Shown piece by piece: positions 17,189 to 26,715 of a stretch of DNA of 53,193 bases. Numbering within the stretch: position 1 is the first letter of the stretch; each line of letters starts with the position of its first letter. The notes beneath the pieces were generated by a model that was not told the origin of the DNA, did no database searches, and worked only from the letters and a program-made list of their open reading frames with translations. Position numbers and translations under genes: made by a program. The DNA comes from Erysipelotrichaceae bacterium (GTDB taxonomy: Bacteria > Bacillota_I > Bacilli_A > Erysipelotrichales > Coprobacillaceae): the NCBI GenBank assembly GCA_021201655.1, contig JAJQEL010000027.1, positions 6,790 through 59,982 of the forward strand. The letters run 5' to 3'.

Positions 17189-20105
17189 GCATTGCTTTTA
17201 TAGAGAAAGTAAAATGTTTAGTATCTTTTGATAAAAGGAATTCATCATGTGTTCTTGCACCCCAGGTATTATCACCTGCAACACCCATTTGTTGCTGATA
17301 AACGCATATAACACTTTGATAGATATTTGGTAATTCATTTTGATGTCTAGCGTTTTCTATTTCATAAGGTGTATAAGGTAGAGCTGAAAATTCAAAGTTA
17401 TCTGATGAAATCAATAATCCCATATCATCATTATAAATATAAGCATATCGTACATTAGTACGATTACCACATTCTTGCGGATATAAGTATTTTGTTATAT
17501 TATCTTTCTCATTATAATGATAAATACCCAGTTTAGCTCCTTTATTTCTATCAATATAGTTTTCATCAGGTCCATATCCATAATATTCTACTTGATTATA
17601 TTCTTTGTATGTTTGGAAAATCATACCAAAGCAAGGCATTTCAATATGATCTTGTAATGGTTCATAATCCATAGTGATTTCTATTTCACCATCACCATAA
17701 ATGTGATAAGTCATATTTAAATGATTCATTTGTGGAAGCATATATTGATAATAGAGGATGCATTCATAATCATATTTTTCCACTTTTATAAACTTACAAA
17801 TAGAATATAAGCTAACAATTAGCCATGGACTATAACGATAGCCATATTGGTTTTCAACATCATTATTAGTTGATGCTCTAAAGAATTGAGGATGCGGTGG
17901 AATACGTATAAATTCTTGATTGTTATATTGGTATGATACAAGGCCTTTAGCTTTGGAGAAAATCAAATGAAAATCTTGAGCAATGATTCCTATGTTTAAG
18001 TAGTCTTCTGTTATTTTTATTGGAGAGTAAGTATGTGTTGTTTGATACTGATGGGGATAAATATATTGTTGTGATGCTACTTCATATTGATTGAAGAATG
18101 AGAGAGTAAGAGTATATTCATGATTATCATTCGGACATATAAATGGATTATTAATAGTTGTAGTATGCAATGGTTCTAAATCTATAATATCAGTATATTG
18201 TTGATAAATATGTCCATCCTGACATATTTCTATTTTCATGTTGTATTGATTAAGGTTTGTGAATAAGTAATTGTTGGTAATATTGATATTTTGGGGATGA
18301 ATATCAATATCGATATTTTGATAACAATACTTCACTTCCTGAATTTTTGGTGTTAAAGATCTATCGGCAAAAACAATGCCATTACCACAAAAATCATAAT
18401 CACTTGGACGTTCCCTAAAATCTCCACCATAAACAAGCTTACCATCTTCATACAACGCCTGATCGACAAAATCCCAGATAAAACCACCTTGATACATTGG
18501 ATACTTCTTTTCTAAATCCGTATATTTATATAAAGCACCATTACTATTACCCATCGCATGAGCATATTCACATAAGATAAATGGTTTATCAGTATGTTCA
18601 TGAAGATATTGTTCTACATCACTAGCAGGTGTATACATCTGACTTTCAATATCACTTGTATCATTATATCTTCGATCATGAAATATACCTTCATAATGAA
18701 TAAGTCTTGTATGATCTAAACTTCTTACATAATTGGATAATTCGTATAGATTTTTACCACCGAAAGATTCATTACCTAATGACCATATCAAAATACAAGG
18801 ATGATTTTTATCTCTTTGTATCATAGAATTCGCTCTATCAAAGAGGACATCTTTCCATTCCTGCTTATCATCAGGTATAATATGTTCTTTATCATAGAGT
18901 TCACTCCATGTTCCATGAGTTTCTAGATTCATTTCATCAATCACATAAATACCTAATTCATCACATATATCATAAAAGAAAGTATTATTAGGATAATGAC
19001 TCGTGCGAATGGCATTGATATTATGTTCTTTCATAATCATAATATCTTTATATGTTTGTTCATAGTTTATTACACGTCCTGTATAAGGAGAAAATTCATG
19101 ACGGTTGACTCCATGAAAAACAATACGTTGACCATTAATACACATAATATTATCAATTATTTTAAATTCTCTAATACCAAAGTTTTCTTTAACCACTTCA
19201 CATAAATGATTATGATAATAAACTTCAATAATACATTGATATAAATGGGGTTCCTCTGCACTCCATAACTTTGGATGATCAAGTGTTAAAGTATACGAAG
19301 CATCTAATGTATCTTCATTATAGATAAGTTTATCATTATCATAGATAAATATATTAAATAAAGTATCACTCATATCTTGATTTAAAGTCATATTGATATG
19401 TATTTGACACTGATCATAAATATCATTGAGTTTTGTTTCAATGTGTAAATCCTGGATATGCACTTGTGGGATTAAACGTAATTCCACATTTCTAAATATA
19501 CCAGAAAAACGCCAAAAATCCTGATCTTCTAGCCAACTACCGCTACTAAAACGATAAACTTGTACAGCTACTCGATTTCTACCTACGACCATAACATCAC
19601 TTAAATCAAAAGTCGATGGTGTAAAACTATCTTCACTGTAACCAATAAATTCACCATTCACCCATAATGCAAATGCTGATTCAACACCATGAAAACAAAT
19701 ATGTTTATCATATCGATGATATTCTTCACTTAACTCAAAATCTAAAACATAGCTTCCTATTGGATTATATTCAGGTATTTCTCCTGGTATGATTTCCTCA
19801 CTACCAGACCAAGGATAAACTTGATTGACATACATTGGTTTTCCATAACCTTGAAGTTGAAGATGTCCTGGTACTTTGATTTTATTCCAAGATGAACAAT
19901 CAAATTCCTTTTCATAAAAGTTAGAAATGATATCTTTTAAACGAGTACAATAAGAAAATTTCCATTGTCCATTTAACGATATAATAAAACTACTATTAGT
20001 TTCATTCTTATTAGCATAATATTTATGCATCGTATAAGGTTTCATTCGATTGACTTGATAGACTGTAGGGTTCTGTATCCACTCATAATTCATTTTCTCT
20101 TCCAT
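17175..20105 (-). CDS. lacZ: Beta-galactosidase, GH2 family
   Basis: A 976-residue LacZ-type enzyme hydrolysing lactose and other beta-galactosides. The five GH2 LacZ domains are present: jelly roll (GQWKFSYC, VPGHLQLQGYGKPMYVNQVYP), Ig-like, TIM barrel, second Ig-like and the beta-sandwich small chain (EYYGYGPDENYIDR). The acid/base Glu is in WSLGNESFGG (about residue 446) and the nucleophile Glu in LCEYAHAMGNSNG (about 513). No signal peptide, so it is cytoplasmic; no transporter is adjacent. ATG 20105 follows AGAGGAAATCAA. It is divergent from a PocR-AraC regulator that probably controls it. Confidence 0.95.
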   Translation of the reverse strand: MEEKMNYEWIQNPTVYQVNRMKPYTMHKYYANKNETNSSFIISLNGQWKFSYCTRLKDIISNFYEKEFDCSSWNKIKVPGHLQLQGYGKPMYVNQVYPWSGSEEIIPGEIPEYNPIGSYVLDFELSEEYHRYDKHICFHGVESAFALWVNGEFIGYSEDSFTPSTFDLSDVMVVGRNRVAVQVYRFSSGSWLEDQDFWRFSGIFRNVELRLIPQVHIQDLHIETKLNDIYDQCQIHINMTLNQDMSDTLFNIFIYDNDKLIYNEDTLDASYTLTLDHPKLWSAEEPHLYQCIIEVYYHNHLCEVVKENFGIREFKIIDNIMCINGQRIVFHGVNRHEFSPYTGRVINYEQTYKDIMIMKEHNINAIRTSHYPNNTFFYDICDELGIYVIDEMNLETHGTWSELYDKEHIIPDDKQEWKDVLFDRANSMIQRDKNHPCILIWSLGNESFGGKNLYELSNYVRSLDHTRLIHYEGIFHDRRYNDTSDIESQMYTPASDVEQYLHEHTDKPFILCEYAHAMGNSNGALYKYTDLEKKYPMYQGGFIWDFVDQALYEDGKLVYGGDFRERPSDYDFCGNGIVFADRSLTPKIQEVKYCYQNIDIDIHPQNINITNNYLFTNLNQYNMKIEICQDGHIYQQYTDIIDLEPLHTTTINNPFICPNDNHEYTLTLSFFNQYEVASQQYIYPHQYQTTHTYSPIKITEDYLNIGIIAQDFHLIFSKAKGLVSYQYNNQEFIRIPPHPQFFRASTNNDVENQYGYRYSPWLIVSLYSICKFIKVEKYDYECILYYQYMLPQMNHLNMTYHIYGDGEIEITMDYEPLQDHIEMPCFGMIFQTYKEYNQVEYYGYGPDENYIDRNKGAKLGIYHYNEKDNITKYLYPQECGNRTNVRYAYIYNDDMGLLISSDNFEFSALPYTPYEIENARHQNELPNIYQSVICVYQQQMGVAGDNTWGARTHDEFLLSKDTKHFTFSIKAMQKTH

Positions 20106-20201
20106 TTGATTTCCTCTAAATATATTTTATCTTACACATATAAAATACAAAGAGAATAAAGAACAAAGTATAGTAAAAAAATACAAATATATGCATTTTT
20201 A

Positions 20202-20229
20202 TTGTACGAATAAAATAATTCAATATAAT
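20202..20229 (+). promoter_or_regulatory. Promoter of the AraC-family regulator
   Basis: -35 TTGTAC, a 16-base spacer and -10 TATAAT. It lies in the 141-base AT-rich region shared with divergent lacZ, where I see no clear palindromic operator. Confidence 0.6.
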
Positions 20230-20246
20230 AAAGCTGAGGTGATTCC

Positions 20247-21050
20247 ATGGATAATATTCAACATATATTAAAAGATTTATATATAATTTCTCATTTTAAT
20301 ATGTCCTTATTTGATACTGATTTTAACCTTGTGTCTTCCTATCCTGAATACAAAACCCCATTTTGTGCATTAATTGAAAAAAGTGATGGTTTTAAACATT
20401 GTAAACAATATGATCATGATGCCTTTTTAAAAGTCAAAAAAACAGGAAAAATCTATATTTATCAATGTTATTTTAATCTCTATGAAGCTTGTGTTCCTAT
20501 TTACACTTATGGTGTGTTAAGTGGTTATTTAATGATGGGACAAAATTTAACAACTTCCCCTATTGATAGAAAAATCATTGAAGAAAAAGCTCTACCTTAT
20601 GTTAAAAATCCAAATTTACTTAATGATGCTATAGCAGCCATACCTGTTCATTCTAAAGAAAAAATATTATCTTTTGCCTCTATCGTCGATGTTTGTGCTA
20701 AGTATCTCACTTTAACCAATCAAGTAGAAAGCAAGAATGAACAACTTGCTAAACAAACAATGAGCTATCTCCAGCAAAATTATGCTAGTAATATTACTAT
20801 TCAAAAACTATGTGATATCTTTTATTGTAGCAAAGGAACATTAAATAATCATTTCAAGCAAGAATATCATATCTCTATCCATCAATATTTATCAAATCTA
20901 CGATTAGAAAAAGCTTTAGAATTATTACCTGATCATAAACTATCTATTGGTGAAATAGCTATTACAGTCGGTTTTAATGATACCAATTATTTTACCAAAG
21001 CTTTTCGTAAAAAATACAATTGCTCACCTTTAGAATATCGAAATAAGTAA
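20247..21050 (+). CDS. AraC-family regulator with PocR sensory domain
   Basis: A 267-residue regulator. The N-terminal PocR-like domain (about 5-160) keeps the cysteine pattern: FCALIEKSDGFKHCKQYD, then YQCYFNLYEACVPIY and GYLMMGQ. The C-terminal AraC HTH pair (about 170-265) includes ITIQKLCDIFYCSKGTLNNHF and IGEIAITVGFNDTNYFTKAFRK. PocR domains sense small ligands and often sit beside sugar genes; divergence from lacZ suggests it activates lacZ. The ligand is unknown. ATG 20247 follows GAGGTGAT. Confidence 0.88.
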   Translation: MDNIQHILKDLYIISHFNMSLFDTDFNLVSSYPEYKTPFCALIEKSDGFKHCKQYDHDAFLKVKKTGKIYIYQCYFNLYEACVPIYTYGVLSGYLMMGQNLTTSPIDRKIIEEKALPYVKNPNLLNDAIAAIPVHSKEKILSFASIVDVCAKYLTLTNQVESKNEQLAKQTMSYLQQNYASNITIQKLCDIFYCSKGTLNNHFKQEYHISIHQYLSNLRLEKALELLPDHKLSIGEIAITVGFNDTNYFTKAFRKKYNCSPLEYRNK

Positions 21051-21077
21051 AATTATCGACGCACTGAGTCGATAATT
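21051..21077 (+). terminator. Terminator after the AraC regulator
   Basis: 10-bp stem AATTATCGAC / GTCGATAATT right at the stop codon, followed by an AT-rich stretch but a weak T run. Confidence 0.65.
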
Positions 21078-21093
21078 ATTATCTATATGAAAA

Positions 21094-21112
21094 TTCCACA
21101 CATTGTGTGGAA
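21094..21112. repeat. Stem-loop 2 of the 21.05-21.16 kb cluster
   Basis: TTCCACAC-ATT-GTGTGGAA, perfect 8-bp arms, 16 bases after the previous hairpin. It shares the TTCCAC core with the next stem-loop. Confidence 0.7.
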
Positions 21113-21129
21113 AATCTACAAAAATGAAA

Positions 21130-21160
21130 AGAATTTTCCACTTGATGAGTGGAAAATTCT
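21130..21160. repeat. Stem-loop 3 of the 21.05-21.16 kb cluster
   Basis: A perfect 13-bp stem AGAATTTTCCACT / AGTGGAAAATTCT with loop TGATG. It is followed by TTTATAG, so it could be a second terminator or a processed-RNA structure upstream of corA. Confidence 0.75.
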
Positions 21161-21279
21161 TTATAGTTTATAAATAATCAATTCAGATTGACAATTTCAT
21201 TTATAAATTATAATACACTTTACCGAAACTTTACATTTTATATTATCTATATATGTTAGAATATATACGGTGATAAACA

Positions 21280-22185
21280 ATGGAAATATATAAGTTAGGT
21301 ATGAAAATTGAAACAATAACTCAAATAGATGATAAATCATCTCAAGTTATCATTGTTAATAGTCATCAAGCTATGAGTACCTTGGCATATGCTCATATAT
21401 CTTATGATGGAGATATTCAACTCAATAATATCAGATATTGTCGTGTTGAAGCCCAGGAAGAATATATGAGTGGATCACTCTATATTCCTAAATTACTGGA
21501 TGTTTCAAATTATCGATATAAGATTCTGATTTTTATTAATAAAAATTATATAGTTATTGTTGATGATTCGGATTTTTCTAAACGTATTTTAAATAGATTA
21601 CAAATGAAAATATTCCACCATGAAGAATCCAAAGAACTATTTCTCTATCACTTTTTTATTCAAATACTAAACAGGGATTCTGAACTATTATCACGTTATG
21701 AAAAACAAATCATGGACATGGAAGAAAAACTTCTTAATCGTCAATTATCTCATTTTCAAAATCATATTATGCCTTTAAAGAAAGAACTTCTAACTTTAAG
21801 GGAATACTATGATGAAATTATGGATATGGCAAGAGAATTTAGAGATAATGAAAATGATATTTTTGAAGAAGATTTGCTCAAATATTTTGGTAACATTTAT
21901 GATAGAGCAGATAGATTGGTAAGCAAGACAAGTTTCTTATTAGAATATGCAAGACAAGTCAGTGATGCCTATCAAGCACAATTAGATGCTAAACAAAATA
22001 ATAATATGCAGTTTTTAACTGTTATATCAACTATTTTTCTTCCTTTAACATTAATCACAGGATGGTATGGTATGAATTTTGAAAATATGCCCGAACTCGA
22101 ATCTGGATATCCTTATATTATCTTACTTAGTTTAGTTGTTATAGTGGTATGCATTGTTATTTTTAAGATAAAGAATATTATTTGA
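21280..22185 (+). CDS. corA: CorA-family divalent cation transporter
   Basis: A 301-residue CorA-like channel, probably moving Mg2+ or another divalent ion. The long cytoplasmic alpha/beta and coiled-coil region covers about 1-240. It is followed by two C-terminal membrane helices, with the selectivity motif YGMNFENMPE at the end of the first. The pentamer funnel helix (SRYEKQIMDMEEKLL...) is evident. ATG 21280 follows GGTGAT. It stands alone; zinc uptake genes are 5 kb away and unrelated in orientation logic. Confidence 0.92.
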   Translation: MEIYKLGMKIETITQIDDKSSQVIIVNSHQAMSTLAYAHISYDGDIQLNNIRYCRVEAQEEYMSGSLYIPKLLDVSNYRYKILIFINKNYIVIVDDSDFSKRILNRLQMKIFHHEESKELFLYHFFIQILNRDSELLSRYEKQIMDMEEKLLNRQLSHFQNHIMPLKKELLTLREYYDEIMDMAREFRDNENDIFEEDLLKYFGNIYDRADRLVSKTSFLLEYARQVSDAYQAQLDAKQNNNMQFLTVISTIFLPLTLITGWYGMNFENMPELESGYPYIILLSLVVIVVCIVIFKIKNII

Positions 22186-22283
22186 TAGAAATTGCCTTTA
22201 ACCATAAATATCTCATCCGTATACCTACAATAAACATACTATTTTAACATAAAAAATAAATTATATAAATATAAGCAATAAAA

Positions 22284-22325
22284 AAGTATGATTTAATCAA
22301 TATAATTTCAAATCAAATCATACTT
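22284..22325. repeat. Inverted repeat between corA and the MBL gene
   Basis: AAGTATGATTT and AAATCATACTT, 11-bp perfect arms with a 20-base AT-rich loop. It lies between convergent genes, so it is probably a shared terminator or a processed 3' end. Confidence 0.5.
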
Positions 22326-22373
22326 AATTATTAGACATTTAGCATTTTATACCTAAAACTTCAAATTCTTATT

Positions 22374-23174
22374 TTATAATTCTAACACTTCTAAATCATC
22401 AGGAACATGGATGTTTCCATGATAATATTGTTGCCCTTCTTTTATATATAACTCTTTTCTTGTTCCGACAGTTTGATCTTCCGTATGATACAACAAAATA
22501 TTTTTAACATTAAATCGCTCAGCTAATTCACAAGCATCTTTAACCGTTGAATGATTTTTTTCATATGGTTTATAAATATCAGCCTGAGAGTATAAACAAA
22601 AAGCTTCATGGAGTAACCACTTACTGTTATCAACATAAGGGTAGCTACTTTCATAACAAGGTTCATCTCCACAACATGTGAGTTTTTCTCCATTACCTAA
22701 ATCCATACAATAGCCGAATTGTTTGGCTTTTTTTGAATGAATATCAAAGAATGTGATATCTTTACCAATGATATTATATGTATCACCATCATTGACAGTC
22801 ACTAAGTGTAATGTTTTACCAATACAAGCTGTTTCTGAAGGTTCTAAGACTTGTTTGGAAATACTTTCAATAATACGTATCACTTCTTCATGACCATAAA
22901 TATAAGCTTCACCTTTAAATCGACCATATTTCATACCTTGACAATAAATACGCATCATCCAAATAATACCTAATAAATGATCAATATGTTTATGAGTGAC
23001 AAATATATGATGAATATCATTGTGATTGATACCAGCATGTTTTAATTGCGTAAGAAGGGTACTTCCTCCTCCACCATCAACTAAAAGATATTGAGAATTA
23101 TTTTCAATGACATAACAGGTATTATAATATTCAGTAACAATGGCATGTCCTGTACCTAACATCGTTAATTTCAT
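22374..23174 (-). CDS. Metallo-beta-lactamase-fold hydrolase (RNase Z-like)
   Basis: A 266-residue MBL-fold hydrolase. It opens TMLGTGHAIVTEYYNTCYVI, then VDGGGGSTLL, and the metal motif THKHIDH (HxHxDH). Later ligands are in CCGDEP and LLYHTED. The opening resembles RNase Z/arylsulfatase-like members, but this is not the canonical tRNase Z; substrate unknown. ATG 23174 follows AGGAAAGG and overlaps the marR stop (ATGA), so it is translationally coupled. Last gene of the 22.4-27.3 kb operon. Confidence 0.82.
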   Translation of the reverse strand: MKLTMLGTGHAIVTEYYNTCYVIENNSQYLLVDGGGGSTLLTQLKHAGINHNDIHHIFVTHKHIDHLLGIIWMMRIYCQGMKYGRFKGEAYIYGHEEVIRIIESISKQVLEPSETACIGKTLHLVTVNDGDTYNIIGKDITFFDIHSKKAKQFGYCMDLGNGEKLTCCGDEPCYESSYPYVDNSKWLLHEAFCLYSQADIYKPYEKNHSTVKDACELAERFNVKNILLYHTEDQTVGTRKELYIKEGQQYYHGNIHVPDDLEVLEL

Positions 23175-23584
23175 AAGTTGCCTTTCCTTCTTTCTTTCCA
23201 TGATGTGAGTATTTTATTTAATAATTGGGATAATTCTTCTTTTTCATGATCATCTAACATAAAGAAGATATCTTCATTAGTATCTTTATAACGTACAATT
23301 GTATTTCTTCCTTTATCGGTTATTTGAATAATGGATTTTCTTTTATCATTTTCATCCTTATAACGAATAATTTTTCCTGATTTTTCTAACTTTGCAAGGA
23401 TTTCAGATATTGATCCAGCTTTTATGTTTAGAATATCCTGAAGCTCCTTTTGGGAAATAGTCTCACGTTCATTAAGGATTTCCAAGATACGTCCTTGTCC
23501 TTGCTTTTTACCCATTTTATGATTGAGGACTTGGGCACAGTTAATGAGCAGTCCTGTTAAATCGAATTTATCCATCGTTTTCAC
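23171..23584 (-). CDS. MarR-family transcriptional regulator
   Basis: A 137-residue winged-helix repressor of the MarR type. The HTH is QKELQDILNIKAGSISEILAK and the wing is GKIIRYKDENDKRKSIIQIT. These proteins usually sense phenolic or other lipophilic compounds and repress exporters. The coding start lies 17 bases inside the end of the upstream MATE gene, and the end overlaps the MBL gene by four bases. Its own operon probably includes its targets. Confidence 0.88.
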   Translation of the reverse strand: MKTMDKFDLTGLLINCAQVLNHKMGKKQGQGRILEILNERETISQKELQDILNIKAGSISEILAKLEKSGKIIRYKDENDKRKSIIQITDKGRNTIVRYKDTNEDIFFMLDDHEKEELSQLLNKILTSWKERRKGNL

Positions 23585-24911
23585 CTAATTTCTTTATAAA
23601 TCTTAAACAAAGTGTCGCTGTCACAATAAATGATACTGTATCAGCAATTGGTACAGCTATAAAAATACCATATAAACCTATTATTGTTGATAATATAAGT
23701 ATTAAAGGTATTAATAAGATACATTGCCTTAACAAATTCAAAAAGCTTGAATATGCAACTTTACCCAATGATATGAAAAAGTTCGCACACATCATTTGAC
23801 AACCAACAAAAGGGAAACATAAAAACCATATATGTATAGCTTTTGTTCCTAATGTTATGATTTCCGTTTCATTATTAAACAAAGAAATAATAGATGAAGC
23901 AAAACATTGTATAATGATAAACTCAATAATCGCAAATATCGTGGCACATATATTCGTGCATTTTAATGTTTCTTTGACTCGATCTATTCTTTTAGCCCCG
24001 TAGTTATAACTAACAATTGGCTGTTGACCATGAGTAAGGCCAGTTAAAGGCATCAACATCAATGTTTGTACGCTAGTAATAATACCGACTGAAGAAACAG
24101 CAATATCACCACCATAGGTTACTAAAGTACTATTAATGACTATGTTTAATACACTGGTAGCACATTGAAGTAAAAATGAAGGTGTACCAGTTTTCATGAT
24201 CAAGAACATGTGTTTAAAGTGTGGTTTTAAATCAGCTGCTTGGATAGGCACCAAACTACGTTTACCAAACAAAAAAGCTAATTGCCAAACCATGCTTAAA
24301 AACTGACCACCAATCGTTGCCAAAGCTGCTCCTTGCATCCCCATATGCATTCGAATGATAAAAATATAATCAAATATAATATTAAAAACACCACCAAGTA
24401 TTTGCGATATCATCGTATTATTTGCATTTCCCTGAGCTCTTGAAAGATTGTTACCACATAAAGTGACACATTGAAAAACAGCACCAAATAAAATAATTCT
24501 TAGATAAAGTTTCGCATAAGGAAGAACTTGATTACTTGCTCCTAATATCTTAAGTAATGGTGATAAAAAGATATTGCCAAAAATAGTAAAACATAAACCA
24601 AAGAAAATACCTAATACCAAAGAATTACCCTGATAAATACGTGCTTCTGATTCTTCCTTAGCTCCTGAAGATATAGAAAATAATGTTGAACCACCTATTC
24701 CACACATCAAACCAAAAGCCATCAATACTAAAGTCACAGGATAAGATATAGTAATACCTGCTAAACCTAATGATCCTAAATCAGAATTTCCAATAAACAT
24801 CCTATCCACTACATTATATATAGCATTAATAATTAAACCCACCATAGCTGGTATGGATAATTCTATTAATAAGGGTATAATTTTCTTATTCTCTAATTTA
24901 CTATCTTCCAC
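23568..24911 (-). CDS. MATE-family efflux transporter (copy 2)
   Basis: A 447-residue MATE transporter that exports drugs or metabolites by ion antiport; about 12 membrane helices. Typical segments are IPLLIELSIPAMVGLIINAIYN, GVFNIIFDYIFI and MPLTGLTHGQQPIVSYNYGAKR. It is closely related to the next gene along its whole length, so this is a tandem duplication. GTG 24911 is preferred as start (AGGTGAT seven bases upstream; the GTG at 24920 is inside that site), giving the same length as its twin. Confidence 0.9.
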   Translation of the reverse strand: MEDSKLENKKIIPLLIELSIPAMVGLIINAIYNVVDRMFIGNSDLGSLGLAGITISYPVTLVLMAFGLMCGIGGSTLFSISSGAKEESEARIYQGNSLVLGIFFGLCFTIFGNIFLSPLLKILGASNQVLPYAKLYLRIILFGAVFQCVTLCGNNLSRAQGNANNTMISQILGGVFNIIFDYIFIIRMHMGMQGAALATIGGQFLSMVWQLAFLFGKRSLVPIQAADLKPHFKHMFLIMKTGTPSFLLQCATSVLNIVINSTLVTYGGDIAVSSVGIITSVQTLMLMPLTGLTHGQQPIVSYNYGAKRIDRVKETLKCTNICATIFAIIEFIIIQCFASSIISLFNNETEIITLGTKAIHIWFLCFPFVGCQMMCANFFISLGKVAYSSFLNLLRQCILLIPLILILSTIIGLYGIFIAVPIADTVSFIVTATLCLRFIKKLGENDG

Positions 24912-24965
24912 GCATATCACCTATTTAATGATATACTTATTTTACAAAATCGTCAAGGTACCTTG

Positions 24966-26309
24966 CTAAATATTGCTACCTAACCTTTTCACTTCTTTAT
25001 AACATAATGATACTGTAATCATAAAAGCTAATGCATCAGCAATTGGTACAGCTATAAATACCCCATTTGATCCAATAATCATGGATAAAATCAATATTAA
25101 TGGAATGAGTAAAATACATTGTCTAAGAAGATTTAAGAAACTGGAATAAGTAACTTTTCCAATAGATTGAAAAAAGTTAGCACACATTGTTTGACAACCA
25201 ACAATAGGTAACAACATAAACCATATCCTAATAGCGCTTGTACCTAAAGTAATAATTTCTTCTTCACTATTAAATAATGAAATAATAAATTCAGGAAAAC
25301 ATTGAATAAATATAAAGCCGACAATAGCTATAGCGGTTGAACTAATAATGGTATATTTTAATGTTTCTTTTACACGATGATATGCTTTTGCGCCAAAGTT
25401 ATAACTGATAATTGGCTGTTGACCATGCGTGATGCCTACTAAAGGCATGAGAACTAACGTCTGCACACTCGTAATGATACCAACTGTAGAAATCGCAATA
25501 TCACCACCATAAACACCTAATGTACTATTAATTACAATATTTAATACACTTGATGCCATTTGCAACAAAAAAGCTGGTGTTCCTGTTTTAATAATCATAT
25601 AAATATGATGTAATCTTGGTCTTAAATCAGGAAACGTGACATGTATCATACTACGTTTACCAAAGAAATAAGATAGCTGCCAAACCATACTTAAAAACTG
25701 ACCACCAATCGTTGCCAAAGCTGCTCCTTGCATACCCATATGACATTGTATAATTAAAATATAATCAAAAACAATATTAAAACCTGCTCCTAACATTTGA
25801 GATATCATAGAATTTGTCGCATTTCCTTGAGCTCTAGAAAAATTATTACCACATAAAGCCACACATTGAAATACTGCCCCAAATAAGATAATACTCAGAT
25901 AATCCTCGGCATAAGGAAGAACTTGATTACTTGCTCCTAATACTTTAAGTAATGGTGATAAAAACAAATTACCAAACACTGTAAAACATAGACCAAAGAA
26001 AACAGCCAATATGAGAGCATTTCCTTGATAAATCTTCGCCTCGTCTTCTTCTTTAGCACCTAAAGAAATAGAAAAACGTGTTGAGCCACCCACTCCACAC
26101 ATTAATCCCAAAGCCATTAAAATCAGTGTTACAGGATATGAAACTGTAATACCAGCTAAACCTAGTGAACCTAAATCAGCCGTATTACCGATAAACATTC
26201 TATCAACAATATTATATATCGCATTAACTAATAAACCAACCATGGCAGGAATAGATAATTCCACAAGTAATGGTAATATTTTCTTGGTTCCCATTTTGTT
26301 ATCATTCAT
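24966..26309 (-). CDS. MATE-family efflux transporter (copy 1)
   Basis: A 447-residue MATE transporter, paralogue of the next gene downstream. The same blocks recur (GLAGITVSYPVTLILMALGL, GNNFSRAQGNATNSMISQ, HGQQPIISYNFGAK). It starts two bases after the yjbQ-like gene in the reading direction, with GGAGGGATAATA before ATG 26309. 54 bases separate it from the second copy. Duplicate pumps of one operon may differ in substrate range; the substrate is unknown. Confidence 0.9.
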   Translation of the reverse strand: MNDNKMGTKKILPLLVELSIPAMVGLLVNAIYNIVDRMFIGNTADLGSLGLAGITVSYPVTLILMALGLMCGVGGSTRFSISLGAKEEDEAKIYQGNALILAVFFGLCFTVFGNLFLSPLLKVLGASNQVLPYAEDYLSIILFGAVFQCVALCGNNFSRAQGNATNSMISQMLGAGFNIVFDYILIIQCHMGMQGAALATIGGQFLSMVWQLSYFFGKRSMIHVTFPDLRPRLHHIYMIIKTGTPAFLLQMASSVLNIVINSTLGVYGGDIAISTVGIITSVQTLVLMPLVGITHGQQPIISYNFGAKAYHRVKETLKYTIISSTAIAIVGFIFIQCFPEFIISLFNSEEEIITLGTSAIRIWFMLLPIVGCQTMCANFFQSIGKVTYSSFLNLLRQCILLIPLILILSMIIGSNGVFIAVPIADALAFMITVSLCYKEVKRLGSNI

Positions 26310-26311
26310 TA

Positions 26312-26713
26312 TTATCCCTCCATAATCTTTACAAAATACTTCCTATTTCTTGGACCGTCAAATTCACATAAATAAACACTTTGCCATATACCTAGAAGTA
26401 TATTTCCATTTTCGACAATGAGTGTTTGATTACAATTAAAAGCTGTAGATTTCATATGCGCATGAGAATTTCCTTCAAAATGACGATAATCACTATGATT
26501 GGTTGGAAAAACACGTTCATAACCGTTAATCATATCTCTAACAACATCAGGATCAGCATTTTCATTAATCGTAATACCAGCTGTTGTATGAGGTGTATAA
26601 ACAACTATAATACCATCTTTAATTTTTGAATCTTTTAAATCTGCTTTAATTTGATAAGTAATATCAACCATTTCCATACGTTTAGAAAACTGATAGTTAT
26701 GTTTATATAACAT
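26312..26713 (-). CDS. YjbQ/UPF0047 family protein
   Basis: A 133-residue cytoplasmic protein with the full YjbQ pattern: VVYTPHTTAGITINENADPDV, then HFEGNSHAHMKSTAFN and GNILLGIWQSVYLCEFDGPRNR. Some members show weak thiamine-phosphate synthase activity; the physiological role is unsettled. Conserved His and Glu residues suggest a metal site. It lies between a TetR gene (two bases) and a MATE gene (two bases), an uncommon place for this family. Confidence 0.88.
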   Translation of the reverse strand: MLYKHNYQFSKRMEMVDITYQIKADLKDSKIKDGIIVVYTPHTTAGITINENADPDVVRDMINGYERVFPTNHSDYRHFEGNSHAHMKSTAFNCNQTLIVENGNILLGIWQSVYLCEFDGPRNRKYFVKIMEG

Positions 26714-26715
26714 TC

